64,000 nucleotides of DNA, from the NCBI GenBank assembly GCA_023428295.1, contig JAEYYV010000131.1, forward strand, positions 54,544-118,543, given 5' to 3'. The notes under the pieces were generated by a model. That model was not told the DNA's origin. It was given only the letters and a program-made list of their open reading frames with translations, and searched no databases. The translations under genes and the position numbers were made by a program. The stretch comes from Pseudomonadota bacterium (GTDB taxonomy: Bacteria > Myxococcota_A > Polyangia > Haliangiales > Haliangiaceae). Shown here piece after piece: positions 45,785 through 54,427 of this stretch. How positions within the stretch are numbered: position 1 is the first letter of the stretch; every line of letters begins with the position of its first letter.

Positions 45785-46792
45785 TCACCAGTCTTTCGTC
45801 GGATCGTCAGCGCGGCCGGTCGCGCGGCGACGCGCTTCGTCGCGCTGGAGACGACGCGAGTAGTCTTCGAGATCGTCGAGCTTGCGGTTCGTCGGTGACT
45901 TCGGCGACCCCGTGTTGCCGCTGCCGTGTTGTGGGCGACCGCGCGGGTTGCCTTGTTGCGGCGAGCCTTGGCCGTTGCTCGGGTTGCCTTGCTGGCCTTG
46001 GTTGGAGCCCTGTCCATTCGAGCCTTGTCGGTTCGAGCCTTGGTTCGAGCCTTGGTTCGAGCCTTGCCCGTTCGACCCGCTCTGCGGTTGCGCGGAGCCT
46101 TGGCTGTTCGATCCTTGGTTCGAGCCCTGGCCTTGTTGGTTCGATCCTTGGTTCGAGCCCTGACCGTTCGAGCCTTGCTGGTTCGATCCTTGATTCGAGC
46201 CCTGCCCAGTCGCGCCTTGTTGATTGGACCCCTGGCCTTGCTGGTTGCCCTGCTGCCCTTGTTGGCCCTGCTGCCCTTGCTGGCCCTGCTGCCCTTGCTG
46301 CCCTTGTTGCTGCTGCTTCTGTCGCTGTTCCTTCTTCTCGCGACGACGCAGCGCGAGCTCGAGGTTGAGCCGCGCATCCTCGAGCTGCGGATCTTCACGC
46401 AGCGCTTGCTTGTACGCCTCGATCGCGTCCTCGAGCTTGTCCTGCTGCATCATCGCGTTGCCGCGGTTGTGCTGCGCGCCGCCCCGGATGCGCGCGTCCT
46501 TGGACTCGGCTGCTTTCGCGAGCTCCTCGAGCGCGCGCTCCGTCAGCGCCTTCTTGTCCGCCGCAGACGCTCCCTCGGCCTTCTTGAGGAGCGCGGTGCC
46601 TTTGTCGAACGCGAGGCCCGGCTTGTCGATCGAGCCCTTCTTCGCCGCGCGGTCGTACGCCGCGATCGCGTCGTCGTAGCGACCTTCCGCGTACGCCTGG
46701 TTGCCTGCCTCGACGTCCGGATCGGGCGCGCGGAACGGCTCCCACGCACCGAGCGTGAGCAGCAAGACCAGCGCGAGCGCGCGACGCGGCAT
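45785..46792 (-). CDS. batC: BatC-like TPR protein with Gln/Asn/Gly repeat region
   Basis: A 335-residue periplasmic protein: signal peptide MPRRALALVLLLTLGA, TPR-like helices (EAGNQAYAEGRYDDAIAAYDRAAKKG, then HNRGNAMMQQDKLEDAIEAYKQALREDPQLEDARLNL), then about 130 residues of GQQG and QGSNQGSN low complexity, and a short charged tail (RKLDDLEDYSRRLQRDEARRR). Bat operons place a TPR protein (BatC/E) after the two VWA proteins, as here. The ATG at 46792 opens the signal peptide; an in-frame ATG at 46849 overlaps the BatB stop and is possible. The gene ends the operon. Confidence 0.82.
   Translation of the reverse strand: MPRRALALVLLLTLGAWEPFRAPDPDVEAGNQAYAEGRYDDAIAAYDRAAKKGSIDKPGLAFDKGTALLKKAEGASAADKKALTERALEELAKAAESKDARIRGGAQHNRGNAMMQQDKLEDAIEAYKQALREDPQLEDARLNLELALRRREKKEQRQKQQQQGQQGQQGQQGQQGQQGQQGNQQGQGSNQQGATGQGSNQGSNQQGSNGQGSNQGSNQQGQGSNQGSNSQGSAQPQSGSNGQGSNQGSNQGSNRQGSNGQGSNQGQQGNPSNGQGSPQQGNPRGRPQHGSGNTGSPKSPTNRKLDDLEDYSRRLQRDEARRRATGRADDPTKDW
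45985..46320 (-). repeat. Low-complexity coding repeat (Gln/Gly/Asn/Ser)
   Basis: Irregular 9- to 15-base repeats encoding QGQQG and GSNQ units run through the middle of the BatC-like gene. Lengths vary, so slipped-strand variation is plausible. The reading frame is kept throughout. Confidence 0.8.
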
Positions 46793-46835
46793 GCGCAGAT
46801 GATGACACGGCTCGCTCGTGCTGCCGCCCGATGTT

Positions 46836-48074
46836 TCATGCCCGCTCACGGGCCTCCGGATATTTCATGCGACGGCGCGTACTGATCGCGACCTCGAGGA
46901 GCAGCAGCATGAAGCCCGCGAACAGGAACGGCTGATAGACGTCCTTCATCGCCTTGATCTTCTTGGTCGCGAGTCCGCGGTTCACCGCCTTGAGCGCGGT
47001 GACGAGCGGCGTGGGATCGAGCTCGCCGCGCTCGGTGGCGATGAAGTAGCGCTTCTCGTCGCCGCCGGCTCGCGCGAGCACGCGCATGCTCGCGTCGTCG
47101 CGCTTGGAGATCACCGTCGAGCCGTCGGGGAGCTTCTTGGGCAGCGACGTGCGCTTGCCGTTCCACGGATCCACGTCGTAGACGACGCCGCCTTGCGCGG
47201 TGCCGACGCCGACGACAAACACCGCGATGCCGAGCTCGCTCGCCTTGCGAACGTTCAGCAGCGTCTTCTGCTCGACCTCACCTCCGTCGGTGAACAGCAC
47301 GATCGCCTTGCCGCGCTCCACCTTCGTATCGAGACGCTCCTCGTCCTTGTCGCGCCGCGCAGCTTTCGGATCGGGATCGAGCGACTCGCCGTTCAGCGGA
47401 TCGCCACCGTGGCCGCGCCGGCCGATGTTCGAGCAGTCGAGCTCGTTGTACAGGTCGGGACGCAGGATGCAGCGCGAGACGCGGATCACCTCGTCGAGGT
47501 TCGAGCCTTGCGGCAGGTCGGCCGGACCGAGGTCGTTGAGGAAGCGCACCGCGACCTCGTGGTCCTCGGTCAGCGGAAAGTGCGACGCCGCACCTGCGAA
47601 CACCACGGGCCCGACGCGATCGCCAGGAAGCAGATCGATCATCCACGTCGCCATCTCCCGGGCGCGCTCGAGGCGATTGGCCGGGCGGCCCTTCTGGCGC
47701 ATGAGGTCCGTGAGGCCGACATCGTCGACGAGCATCGACTTGGACACGTCTACCGCGACGACGAGGTCGAGCCCGTGCACCTCGACCTTGCGCTTGCCCT
47801 CGATCTGCGGACGCGCGATCGCGAGCACCACGAGCGTCGCGCCGATCGCGACGAGCACATCCTTGATCGCGCGACGACCGGGCGACATCGTCGCCATCAC
47901 GCGCGTGAGCACGGGCAGCTCGCCGAGCCGCACCGAGAGCTGCTGGCGCCGTGCGCGATCGTAGAGGTGCAACAGCAGCACGAACACCGGCACACCGAGC
48001 GATGCCCACGCGACCCACGGCGTCGCGAACGTGATCGACGAGAGCCACGTCCACACGGTGTCGAACCAGCTCAC
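46836..48074 (-). CDS. batB: BatB-like VWA-domain membrane protein
   Basis: A 412-residue protein. A membrane helix near 20-40 and another at the C-terminus (FAGFMLLLLEVAIS) flank a von Willebrand A domain with MIDAS motif DVSKSM (about 110), Thr in LFTDGGEVEQ and the metal region PLTEDHEVAVR. It has the Bat/aerotolerance layout. The GTG at 48074 is chosen over GTG 48092: GGAGG lies just upstream and it overlaps the BatA stop (GTGA). Bat proteins probably form a membrane complex with MoxR ATPase; the exact role is unknown. Confidence 0.86.
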   Translation of the reverse strand: MSWFDTVWTWLSSITFATPWVAWASLGVPVFVLLLHLYDRARRQQLSVRLGELPVLTRVMATMSPGRRAIKDVLVAIGATLVVLAIARPQIEGKRKVEVHGLDLVVAVDVSKSMLVDDVGLTDLMRQKGRPANRLERAREMATWMIDLLPGDRVGPVVFAGAASHFPLTEDHEVAVRFLNDLGPADLPQGSNLDEVIRVSRCILRPDLYNELDCSNIGRRGHGGDPLNGESLDPDPKAARRDKDEERLDTKVERGKAIVLFTDGGEVEQKTLLNVRKASELGIAVFVVGVGTAQGGVVYDVDPWNGKRTSLPKKLPDGSTVISKRDDASMRVLARAGGDEKRYFIATERGELDPTPLVTALKAVNRGLATKKIKAMKDVYQPFLFAGFMLLLLEVAISTRRRMKYPEARERA

Positions 48075-49405
48075 GGCAACCTCCGCAGCCACGTGTGGCC
48101 GAGCAAGAGATCGAGCGCGAGCAAGATCGCGGCGAGGAGCGCGAACGGCAAGAACAGCTGCTTGCCCGGAATCTTCTCCTCGCTGACGCGCTTGGTCTTG
48201 TCGAGCTTGTTACGAACGGCTTGGAAGCCCTTGTCGAACGTCTCGTAGTCCGTCGCGCGGAAGAACTCGCCGCCGGTCGTGCGCGCGATGTTCTGCAGCG
48301 TGCGCGGATTCACCGAGCCGCCAAAGCCGAGGAAGTCGCCGCCTTCGTGACCGACGAGGACCGTGTAGACCTTCACGCCCATCTCCGCCGCCGTGCGCGC
48401 TGCCTCCTCGGGATCGAAGCGCGTGGTCCAGTTGGAGTCACCGTCGGACAGCAGGATCACCACTTTGTTCTGCTTGTTCTTGGGGCGCGTGCAGTAGCCC
48501 TCCTTGGAGCACGTGGTCTCCTTCGGACACGTGGGCAGCGCGCCCGGCGACGAATCGCACGTCCCGTCGCTGCGGCGCAGCTGCGCGAGTGCGAGAGCGA
48601 GACCATCGCCGATCGCGGTGCCGAGCGCCGGCACGTCGCCGATGACCAGATCGCGCACGATTCCCTCGACGAGCTTCTCGTCCTGCGTGAGTGGACACTG
48701 CAGCATCGCTTGCTGGCCGAACACCACGAGGCCCACGCGATCGCTCTTCGTGCGGCGCAAGAACCGGCGAACCACGCGCTGCGCGGCGTCCATGCGATCG
48801 CGCGGCATGTCGGTCTCTTCCATCGACTTCGACATGTCGAACACGATCATGATGTCGATCGAGTCTTCTTCTTTGGTGTGGACCTTGTACGTCTCGGGCC
48901 GCATCAGCGCGACCGCGAGCGCCGCGATCGCGAGCACGCGCAACACGCCCGGCAGATCGGACAGCCACGCCGCGAACCCGCGCCGTCGCACGAGGCCGAC
49001 CTGCGAGAACCCGATGGCCGCCACGCGCCGGCGCTGCAGGTGAAACGCGATCAGCCCGACGAGCACCGCGCCGCACACGAGCCACGCCGCCTTCGGCGCC
49101 CCCCACTCGAGCATCTCTCCTTGCACCTGTCGCTTCACGTACGCGTGAAGCCACGCGCCGAGCACCGCCCCCATGCCGCCGACGAGCGCCCACGGCACGA
49201 GCCGCGACGCGAGCAGCGCCAGGCGTCGCTCGCGCGGCGCGGATCGCACCTCGATCGCGACGAGCGCCCCGATCACCACCGCGATCGCGACCGCGCCGAC
49301 CGTGTGCGCCACCGACCAATGAAACTGCCGCGCCGGATCGGTCTGCACCGCCTCCGCGACGCGCGCGACCTTTGGCGCTATCGCCTGCGCGAACGCGAGG
49401 ATCAC
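48071..49405 (-). CDS. batA: BatA-like VWA-domain membrane protein
   Basis: A 444-residue protein: four predicted N-terminal membrane helices (VGAVAIAVVIGALVAI, LVPWALVGGMGAVLGAW, AAWLVCGAVLVGLIAF, LRVLAIAALAVALM), then a VWA domain with MIDAS DMSKSM (about 190) and ILLSDGDSNW, and a final helix LFLPFALLAAILLALDLLLG. A Cys-rich insert (CDSSPGALPTCPKETTCSKEGYC) between MIDAS elements is unusual. Start GTG 49405 overlaps the preceding stop. It belongs to the same leftward moxR-bat operon. Confidence 0.86.
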   Translation of the reverse strand: MILAFAQAIAPKVARVAEAVQTDPARQFHWSVAHTVGAVAIAVVIGALVAIEVRSAPRERRLALLASRLVPWALVGGMGAVLGAWLHAYVKRQVQGEMLEWGAPKAAWLVCGAVLVGLIAFHLQRRRVAAIGFSQVGLVRRRGFAAWLSDLPGVLRVLAIAALAVALMRPETYKVHTKEEDSIDIMIVFDMSKSMEETDMPRDRMDAAQRVVRRFLRRTKSDRVGLVVFGQQAMLQCPLTQDEKLVEGIVRDLVIGDVPALGTAIGDGLALALAQLRRSDGTCDSSPGALPTCPKETTCSKEGYCTRPKNKQNKVVILLSDGDSNWTTRFDPEEAARTAAEMGVKVYTVLVGHEGGDFLGFGGSVNPRTLQNIARTTGGEFFRATDYETFDKGFQAVRNKLDKTKRVSEEKIPGKQLFLPFALLAAILLALDLLLGHTWLRRLP

Positions 49406-50865
49406 GCGGCCTCCTTCGCCACGCGCGGCTGGGAGGTGGTCACCACCAGCGCGCGTGCATCGTCGAGGACGGTCTTCGCCTCGTCGGCCGTCGTGCGCAA
49501 CCCACCGTACTTCACGAGGTCACACCTCTCGAGCCACGCCTCCACGATCGCGCGCTCCTCCTCGGGCGCGATCCCACCGAGCTCGCGCAGGAGCTCGCTC
49601 GATGTGAGGTCCAGCGTCGCGACCCGATAGCGCGCGCCCAGATACTCGCGGATCACCTCGACCATCTGCGCGTACCCGTCCCGTCGCGTCTCGCGATCGG
49701 AGAGCACACCCGACGTCTCGATCGCGAGCAGCGCCGCCAGCGCCTTCTCGCTCGTCATGTCCATCTTCCGCGGCCGCGCCACCACGCCCCCCGTCAGCAC
49801 CACGATGCGCGCCGTGCGGCGCTTTCGCAGCCACACGTACAGCGCGACGACCATCGCGGTCCACGCCACGCCGCCCGCGACGTAGAGCCAGAAGTAGTCG
49901 GTGCCGACGAGCTCCGTCGGTGGCTGCAAGTCGCGCAGCGCTTTCGGATCGTCGACCTGATCGCCGAGCACACCGTCGACGCGAAGCCGCACGGCGTTTG
50001 TATCGATCTGCCCCACCGCGCCGTTGACCGTGTACGTGACGGTGATGCCGGACAAGCGCAGGTCGCCGAGCTCCCACGCCAGCACATCGATCTGCCACTC
50101 GCGCGTCGTCTTTCCATCGCCGCGCGGCCGATCCTCGCTGACACGCCGGCGCACCTCGAACGCGGGACCGAGATCGAACGGCTCCTTGAGGTTCACCTCG
50201 ACACCCGCACCGAACGTCGCCGTCACGATCAGCGTGAACCGCCCGCCGAGGCGCACGGCGGTCGGAAACGCAGACGCGTTGACCTCGGGCGCCGCGACGT
50301 CCGTCGGCAGTTGGATGATCGTCGGCGCCGCCGAGCCCGAGCCCGAGCCCGTCCCGGAGCCCGAGCCAAGGCCGGACCCGGACCCCGTCCCGGAGCCCGC
50401 ACCCGTCGCGGAATCACCGGCGGATCCGCTCGTCGATCCATCGCCGGCCGATCCGCTCGCCGATCCATCGCCGGCCGATCCGCTCGTCGATCCGCTCGTC
50501 GATCCGCTCGTCGATCCGCTCGTCGATCCATCGCCGGCCGATCCGCTCGTCGATCCATCGCCGGCCGATCCGCTCGCCGATCCGCTCGTCGATCCATCGC
50601 CGGCCGATCCGCTCGTCGATCCATCGCCGTCGAGCGAGGCGTCGATCGGACTGCTTCGATCGGTCGCCGATCCGCTGCCCGGCGGTCCGGGCTGCGCGGC
50701 CGCGATACTCGTCGATGCGATCAGCGTGAACAGCGCGACGATCCACGCGCGCCGAGCGGTCGGCGTCGCGAACTGGGGACGGGCCCCCGTGCCGCACGAC
50801 GTGCGCACCACAGGGCGACGAGCCCGCGTTGCTGGCGCGCCAGGTTCGAACGGCGCGTGGGTCAT
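49402..50865 (-). CDS. BatD-like protein with Ser/Gly/Thr repeat spacer
   Basis: A 487-residue protein. A signal peptide-like helix (WIVALFTLIASTSIAAAQ, about 41-58) is followed by about 120 residues of SGSAGDGST/SGST repeats, a beta-rich domain (FTLIVTATFGAGVEVNLKEPFDLGPAFEVRRR, WELGDLRLSGITVTYTVNG) and a membrane helix near 330 (FWLYVAGGVAWTAMVVALYVWL), then a soluble C-terminal domain (TSEKALAALLAIETSGVLSD). The beta domains and position fit BatD, the oxygen-tolerance protein of these operons, though similarity is weak. It overlaps DUF58 upstream (ATGA) and BatA downstream (GTGA). Confidence 0.68.
   Translation of the reverse strand: MTHAPFEPGAPATRARRPVVRTSCGTGARPQFATPTARRAWIVALFTLIASTSIAAAQPGPPGSGSATDRSSPIDASLDGDGSTSGSAGDGSTSGSASGSAGDGSTSGSAGDGSTSGSTSGSTSGSTSGSAGDGSASGSAGDGSTSGSAGDSATGAGSGTGSGSGLGSGSGTGSGSGSAAPTIIQLPTDVAAPEVNASAFPTAVRLGGRFTLIVTATFGAGVEVNLKEPFDLGPAFEVRRRVSEDRPRGDGKTTREWQIDVLAWELGDLRLSGITVTYTVNGAVGQIDTNAVRLRVDGVLGDQVDDPKALRDLQPPTELVGTDYFWLYVAGGVAWTAMVVALYVWLRKRRTARIVVLTGGVVARPRKMDMTSEKALAALLAIETSGVLSDRETRRDGYAQMVEVIREYLGARYRVATLDLTSSELLRELGGIAPEEERAIVEAWLERCDLVKYGGLRTTADEAKTVLDDARALVVTTSQPRVAKEAA
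50422..50632 (-). repeat. Minisatellite in the BatD-like gene (12- and 15-bp units)
   Basis: Two interleaved units repeat exactly: the 12-mer GATCCGCTCGTC (with GCCGAT variants) and the 15-mer GATCCATCGCCGGCC. They encode SGST and AGDGST on the minus strand. Copies are near-identical, implying recent expansion, and every unit is a multiple of three bases, so length change keeps the frame. Confidence 0.88.
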
Positions 50866-51752
50866 CCGTGCGCGATCCTCTTCGCGCGCGCTTTGAAGAA
50901 GGCGACCAGCGCGTCGACATACGGGCGGTCGGTTCGCACCTCGACAAGATCCAGGTTCAAGCGGCGCAGCGACTGATCGCGTATGTGCGCTGCTTCGCGT
51001 GCGCGCTGCGTGAAGTCGCGCGCCGCGCGGCTGCTCGTGTCGACCTCGACGAGCTCGCCCGTCTCGAGGTCCTCGAGCACGACGAGCCCGACGGGCGGCA
51101 GCACGGACTCCATCGGATCCGCGACGATGACCGGCACCAGCTCGTGACGCTGCTTGACGATCTGCATCGCGTGCTCCCAGCCGCCGGGCGCGAGGAAGTC
51201 CGAGACGAGGAAGACGATCGATCGGCGGCGCGCGACCTTGCCGAGGAACTCGAGGCCCTTCTCGAGGTTGGTCAGCCGCGACTCGGGCTTGAACGTCAGG
51301 ATCTCGCCGACGATCCGCAGCACGTGACGTCGGCCCTTCTTGGGCGGCACGAACTTCTCGACGCGATCGGTGACGATGTAGAGGCCGACGCGATCGTTGT
51401 TCTTGATCGCGCTGAACGCGACGACGGCCGCGAGCTCGGCGGCGAGCTCGCGCTTGGCCGCGCCGCGCGTGCCGAACAGCGACGACGCGCTCATGTCGAT
51501 CATGAGGTTGACCGTGCGATCGCGCTCCTCGACGAACTGCTTCACGTGCGGCGCGTTCATGCGCGCGGTGATGTTCCAGTCGATCGCGCGGACGTCGTCG
51601 CCCGGCATGTACGGGCGGACGTCAGAGAAGATCAAGCCGCGACCCTTGAAGACCGAGTGGTACTGGCCCGCGACGAGCTCGTCGACGAGGCGGCGCGATG
51701 CGATCTCGATCTTGCGAGCCTTCTTGAACAGCTCTGCGGTCGTGAGTGCCAT
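50862..51752 (-). CDS. DUF58 domain protein (MoxR-associated)
   Basis: A 296-residue DUF58 protein, no signal peptide. Characteristic blocks: SVFKGRGLIFSDVRPYMPGDDVRAIDWNITARM, VKQFVEERDRTVNLMIDMSASSLFGT (VWA-like metal site) and the C-terminal DLVEVRTDRPYVDALVAFFKAR. DUF58 proteins regularly follow moxR and belong to Bat operons; biochemical function is not established. The ATG at 51752 has no strong ribosome site but lies two bases after the MoxR stop, so translation is coupled. Its TGA overlaps the next start (ATGA). Confidence 0.92.
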   Translation of the reverse strand: MALTTAELFKKARKIEIASRRLVDELVAGQYHSVFKGRGLIFSDVRPYMPGDDVRAIDWNITARMNAPHVKQFVEERDRTVNLMIDMSASSLFGTRGAAKRELAAELAAVVAFSAIKNNDRVGLYIVTDRVEKFVPPKKGRRHVLRIVGEILTFKPESRLTNLEKGLEFLGKVARRRSIVFLVSDFLAPGGWEHAMQIVKQRHELVPVIVADPMESVLPPVGLVVLEDLETGELVEVDTSSRAARDFTQRAREAAHIRDQSLRRLNLDLVEVRTDRPYVDALVAFFKARAKRIAHG

Positions 51753-51754
51753 CC

Positions 51755-52861
51755 CTACGGCACCGGCAGGTACTCGAAGATCCGCCGGACGACGTCCTCC
51801 GAGCTCACCTCCTCTGCTTCGGCCTCGTAGGTGACGGTCACGCGGTGGCGCATGACGTCCATCGAGATGGCCTTCACGTCGTCGGGCGTGACGTACGCGC
51901 GGTGGCGGATGAAGGCGTGTGCGCGCGCGGCGGTCGCGAGGCACAGCGTGGCGCGCGGCGAGCCGCCGTACTCGATGAGCGGCGCGAGCTCGGCGAGCCC
52001 GTAGTCGCGCGGGCGACGCGTGGCTTGCACGACATGCACGATGTAGTCGCGAACGCGGTCGTCGATGTAGATCGTGTTGACCACGCGGCGCGCGTTGCGG
52101 ATCGCCTCGATGTTCGTGACGGTCTCGGCCTTCGGCGGATCGAGCGTGGTCATGCGATCGAGCATCGCGCGCTCGTCGGCGGCGCCCGGATAGCTGACCT
52201 TGATGAGCAGCATGAACCGATCGAGCTGCGCTTCGGGCAGCGGGAACGTGCCCTCTTGCTCGATCGGGTTCTGCGTCGCGAGCACCAGGAACGGGTCCGG
52301 AAGCTTGTGCGTGGTGTCGCCGATGGTGACCTGCCGCTCCTGCATCGCCTCGAGCAGCGCCGACTGCACCTTGGCGGGCGCACGGTTCACCTCGTCGGCG
52401 AGCACGAGGTTCGCGAACAGCGGTCCACGCTTCTGCGTGAAGTCGCCGGTGTGCATGTTGTAGATGATGGTGCCCGTGATGTCGGCGGGCAGCAGATCGG
52501 GCGTGAACTGGATGCGCTGGAAGCTCGCGTCGAGCGTCTGCGAGAGCGTCTTCACGAGCAGCGTCTTGGCGAGGCCGGGCACGCCTTCGATCAAGCAGTG
52601 GCCGCCGGTCAACAGGCCGATCATCACGCGCTCGACCATCTCCCGCTGCCCCACCACCACGCGCGCGACCTGCGCGAACACGTTGTCCACGAACGCACTC
52701 GACTGCTTCACCTCCTCGGTGAGGAGCGTCACGTCGAGCGGCCGGTCGGTTGGTGCGTCGGCCGGTGCGTCGGCCGGTGCGGCGCCGAGCGTTTCAGGCG
52801 AGCTGAGATCCGCTGGAGCTTCCCCCGCGGAAACAGAGGGTTGGTCGCGCAGGGTGTCCAT
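51755..52861 (-). CDS. moxR: MoxR family AAA+ ATPase
   Basis: A 368-residue AAA+ ATPase. Walker A is EGVPGLAKT (about 118-126), Walker B LVLADEVNRAPAKVQ (about 176-190), sensor LATQNPIEQEGTFPLPEAQLDRF and a C-terminal lid. The first 45 residues form a Pro/Ala-rich tail (GAAPADAPADAPTD). MoxR ATPases act as chaperone-like partners of VWA and DUF58 proteins, which are all here. The ATG at 52861 follows AGGGTTGGGC; a GTG at 52939 is an upstream option. It is the first gene of the leftward operon, with DUF1844 divergent upstream. Confidence 0.94.
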   Translation of the reverse strand: MDTLRDQPSVSAGEAPADLSSPETLGAAPADAPADAPTDRPLDVTLLTEEVKQSSAFVDNVFAQVARVVVGQREMVERVMIGLLTGGHCLIEGVPGLAKTLLVKTLSQTLDASFQRIQFTPDLLPADITGTIIYNMHTGDFTQKRGPLFANLVLADEVNRAPAKVQSALLEAMQERQVTIGDTTHKLPDPFLVLATQNPIEQEGTFPLPEAQLDRFMLLIKVSYPGAADERAMLDRMTTLDPPKAETVTNIEAIRNARRVVNTIYIDDRVRDYIVHVVQATRRPRDYGLAELAPLIEYGGSPRATLCLATAARAHAFIRHRAYVTPDDVKAISMDVMRHRVTVTYEAEAEEVSSEDVVRRIFEYLPVP

Positions 52862-53019
52862 GCCCAACCCTGACGATGGCACGAATCCCGCCGTCGTGCC
52901 GGCACCATTGCGGACGCCAAACGGATCGGTTGTCCCCACGGATCGCGAACCGCGGGGCGACCCGACGTATTCCGACCGCTACGTGAGTGCTGGATCCCGC
53001 ACCGGTATATGTTCGCGAC

Positions 53020-53292
53020 ATGGCGGACCAACCCGTCGCGCTCGGCCCCGTCGATTTTTCAACCCACGTGCTGTCGCTCGCATCGACCGCGCTCATCGCG
53101 ATCGGAAAGATGCCTGCACCAGATGGGCAGCCTCACCCGATCGATCTCGAGACGGGCAAGCACCTCATCGATGTGCTAGCGATGCTCGAGCAGAAGACCA
53201 AAGGCAACCTCGACGAGACCGAGTCGAAGTTGCTCGCGAGTCTCATCTACGACCTGCGCGTCGCATACGTGGACGCGCAAAAGAAGACGTGA
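53020..53292 (+). CDS. DUF1844 family protein
   Basis: A 90-residue soluble protein matching DUF1844: FSTHVLSLASTALIAIGKMP, then LETGKHLIDVLAMLEQKTKGNLDETESKLLASLIYDLRVAYVDAQKK, a helical family with a conserved early Ser-Leu and no known activity. The ATG at 53020 is chosen since the earlier in-frame ATG at 52987 adds sequence outside the family. The stop overlaps the next gene's ATG (TGATG), so the HtrA-like lipoprotein is co-translated. It is divergent from moxR across about 160 bases. Confidence 0.9.
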   Translation: MADQPVALGPVDFSTHVLSLASTALIAIGKMPAPDGQPHPIDLETGKHLIDVLAMLEQKTKGNLDETESKLLASLIYDLRVAYVDAQKKT

Positions 53293-54416
53293 TGCGCACG
53301 GCGGTCGCGCTGTCGGTGCTGTCGCTCGTCGGCGCGTGCCGCGAGCGCGAGACATCGCACGCGACGCACGTCGTGGATCCCGCCGCGATGATGGCGCCCA
53401 CAGCGCCGCCGCTCGAGGACGTCACGCATCTCTACGGCAGCGCGCCGAAGGGCTTCGTGGATCTCGTCGCCAGCGCACGGCACGGCGTGGTCGCGATTCG
53501 CTCATCGCAACCCGTGAAGTCCGGCCCCGCCGCGATGTTCCCGGGCGCACCCGAAACCACCGCCGACGTCTCGCTCGGCACGGGCTTCTTGATCGAGGCA
53601 GGCGGCGTCTTCGTCGTCACCACCGACAAGATCGCCTCTGCCGCCGCGGGTGACTCCAACCTGCGTGTGGTTCTCGACGACACGACCGAGGTCCCCGCGA
53701 AGGTGCTCGGCCGCGACGTGGATCTCGATCTCGCGCTCCTACAAGTGGATCGCCCGCGCCTGCATCCGCTCGCGATGGGAACGTCGAGCGACCTCAAGAT
53801 CGGCGAGTGGCTCGTCGTCCTCGGCAACCCGTTCGGCGAAGAGGTCACGGCGTCCGCTGGCGTCGTCTCGTCGACGGGCAAAGAAGCCGCCGGCTCGCTG
53901 ATGCAGGATCGCGGCATGGGCTACCGCACGTTCCGCATGTTCCTCCAGACCGACGCGCGCATTCACCGCGGCAACTCGGGCGGTCCCGTCCTCGACACCG
54001 CGGGTCAGGTCGTCGGCATGGCCATCGCGACCGGCGATCGCGTCGGCGAGCTGTCCTTCGTGCTGCCGATCGATCGCATCAAGGAGATCGTCGCGGACCT
54101 GCGCGATCGCGGACAGGTCTCGCGCTCGTGGCTCGGCGTGAAGGTGAAGCCCGTCACCGGCGACATCAGCGCAACGCTCGGCGTGGGCATCGGCAACGGC
54201 GCCTACGTGACCGAGGTAGTCCCCAACTCGCCCGCGATTCGCTCCGCGCTGCGTGTGGGCGACGTGATCCTCGAGTGGAACGGTCGCGCGGTGAACCAGC
54301 GCGACCTGCCATGGCTCGTCGCCGCGACGCCACCGGGGCAAGCCGCGAAGGTGATCGTCTGGCGCAACAAGGCGCGCATGGAGATCCCGGTTCTCACCGA
54401 GCGCATGCCGAAGTAG
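53292..54416 (+). CDS. HtrA/DegP-like lipoprotein lacking the catalytic His
   Basis: A 374-residue trypsin-like protein with a C-terminal PDZ domain. The signal peptide ends in a lipobox Cys (LSLVGAC, residue 16). Catalytic Asp146 (DVDLDLALLQV) and Ser229 (RGNSGGPV) are present, but the His position of HtrA (VLTNNHVV) reads VVTTDKIA with Lys113. The PDZ domain (GAYVTEVVPNSPAIRSALRVGDVILEWNGRAV) is intact. With His missing, proteolysis is probably lost, so it may be a substrate-binding or regulatory pseudo-protease. The ATG overlaps the DUF1844 stop. Confidence 0.85.
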   Translation: MRTAVALSVLSLVGACRERETSHATHVVDPAAMMAPTAPPLEDVTHLYGSAPKGFVDLVASARHGVVAIRSSQPVKSGPAAMFPGAPETTADVSLGTGFLIEAGGVFVVTTDKIASAAAGDSNLRVVLDDTTEVPAKVLGRDVDLDLALLQVDRPRLHPLAMGTSSDLKIGEWLVVLGNPFGEEVTASAGVVSSTGKEAAGSLMQDRGMGYRTFRMFLQTDARIHRGNSGGPVLDTAGQVVGMAIATGDRVGELSFVLPIDRIKEIVADLRDRGQVSRSWLGVKVKPVTGDISATLGVGIGNGAYVTEVVPNSPAIRSALRVGDVILEWNGRAVNQRDLPWLVAATPPGQAAKVIVWRNKARMEIPVLTERMPK

Positions 54417-54427
54417 GCGCCCCCGGA

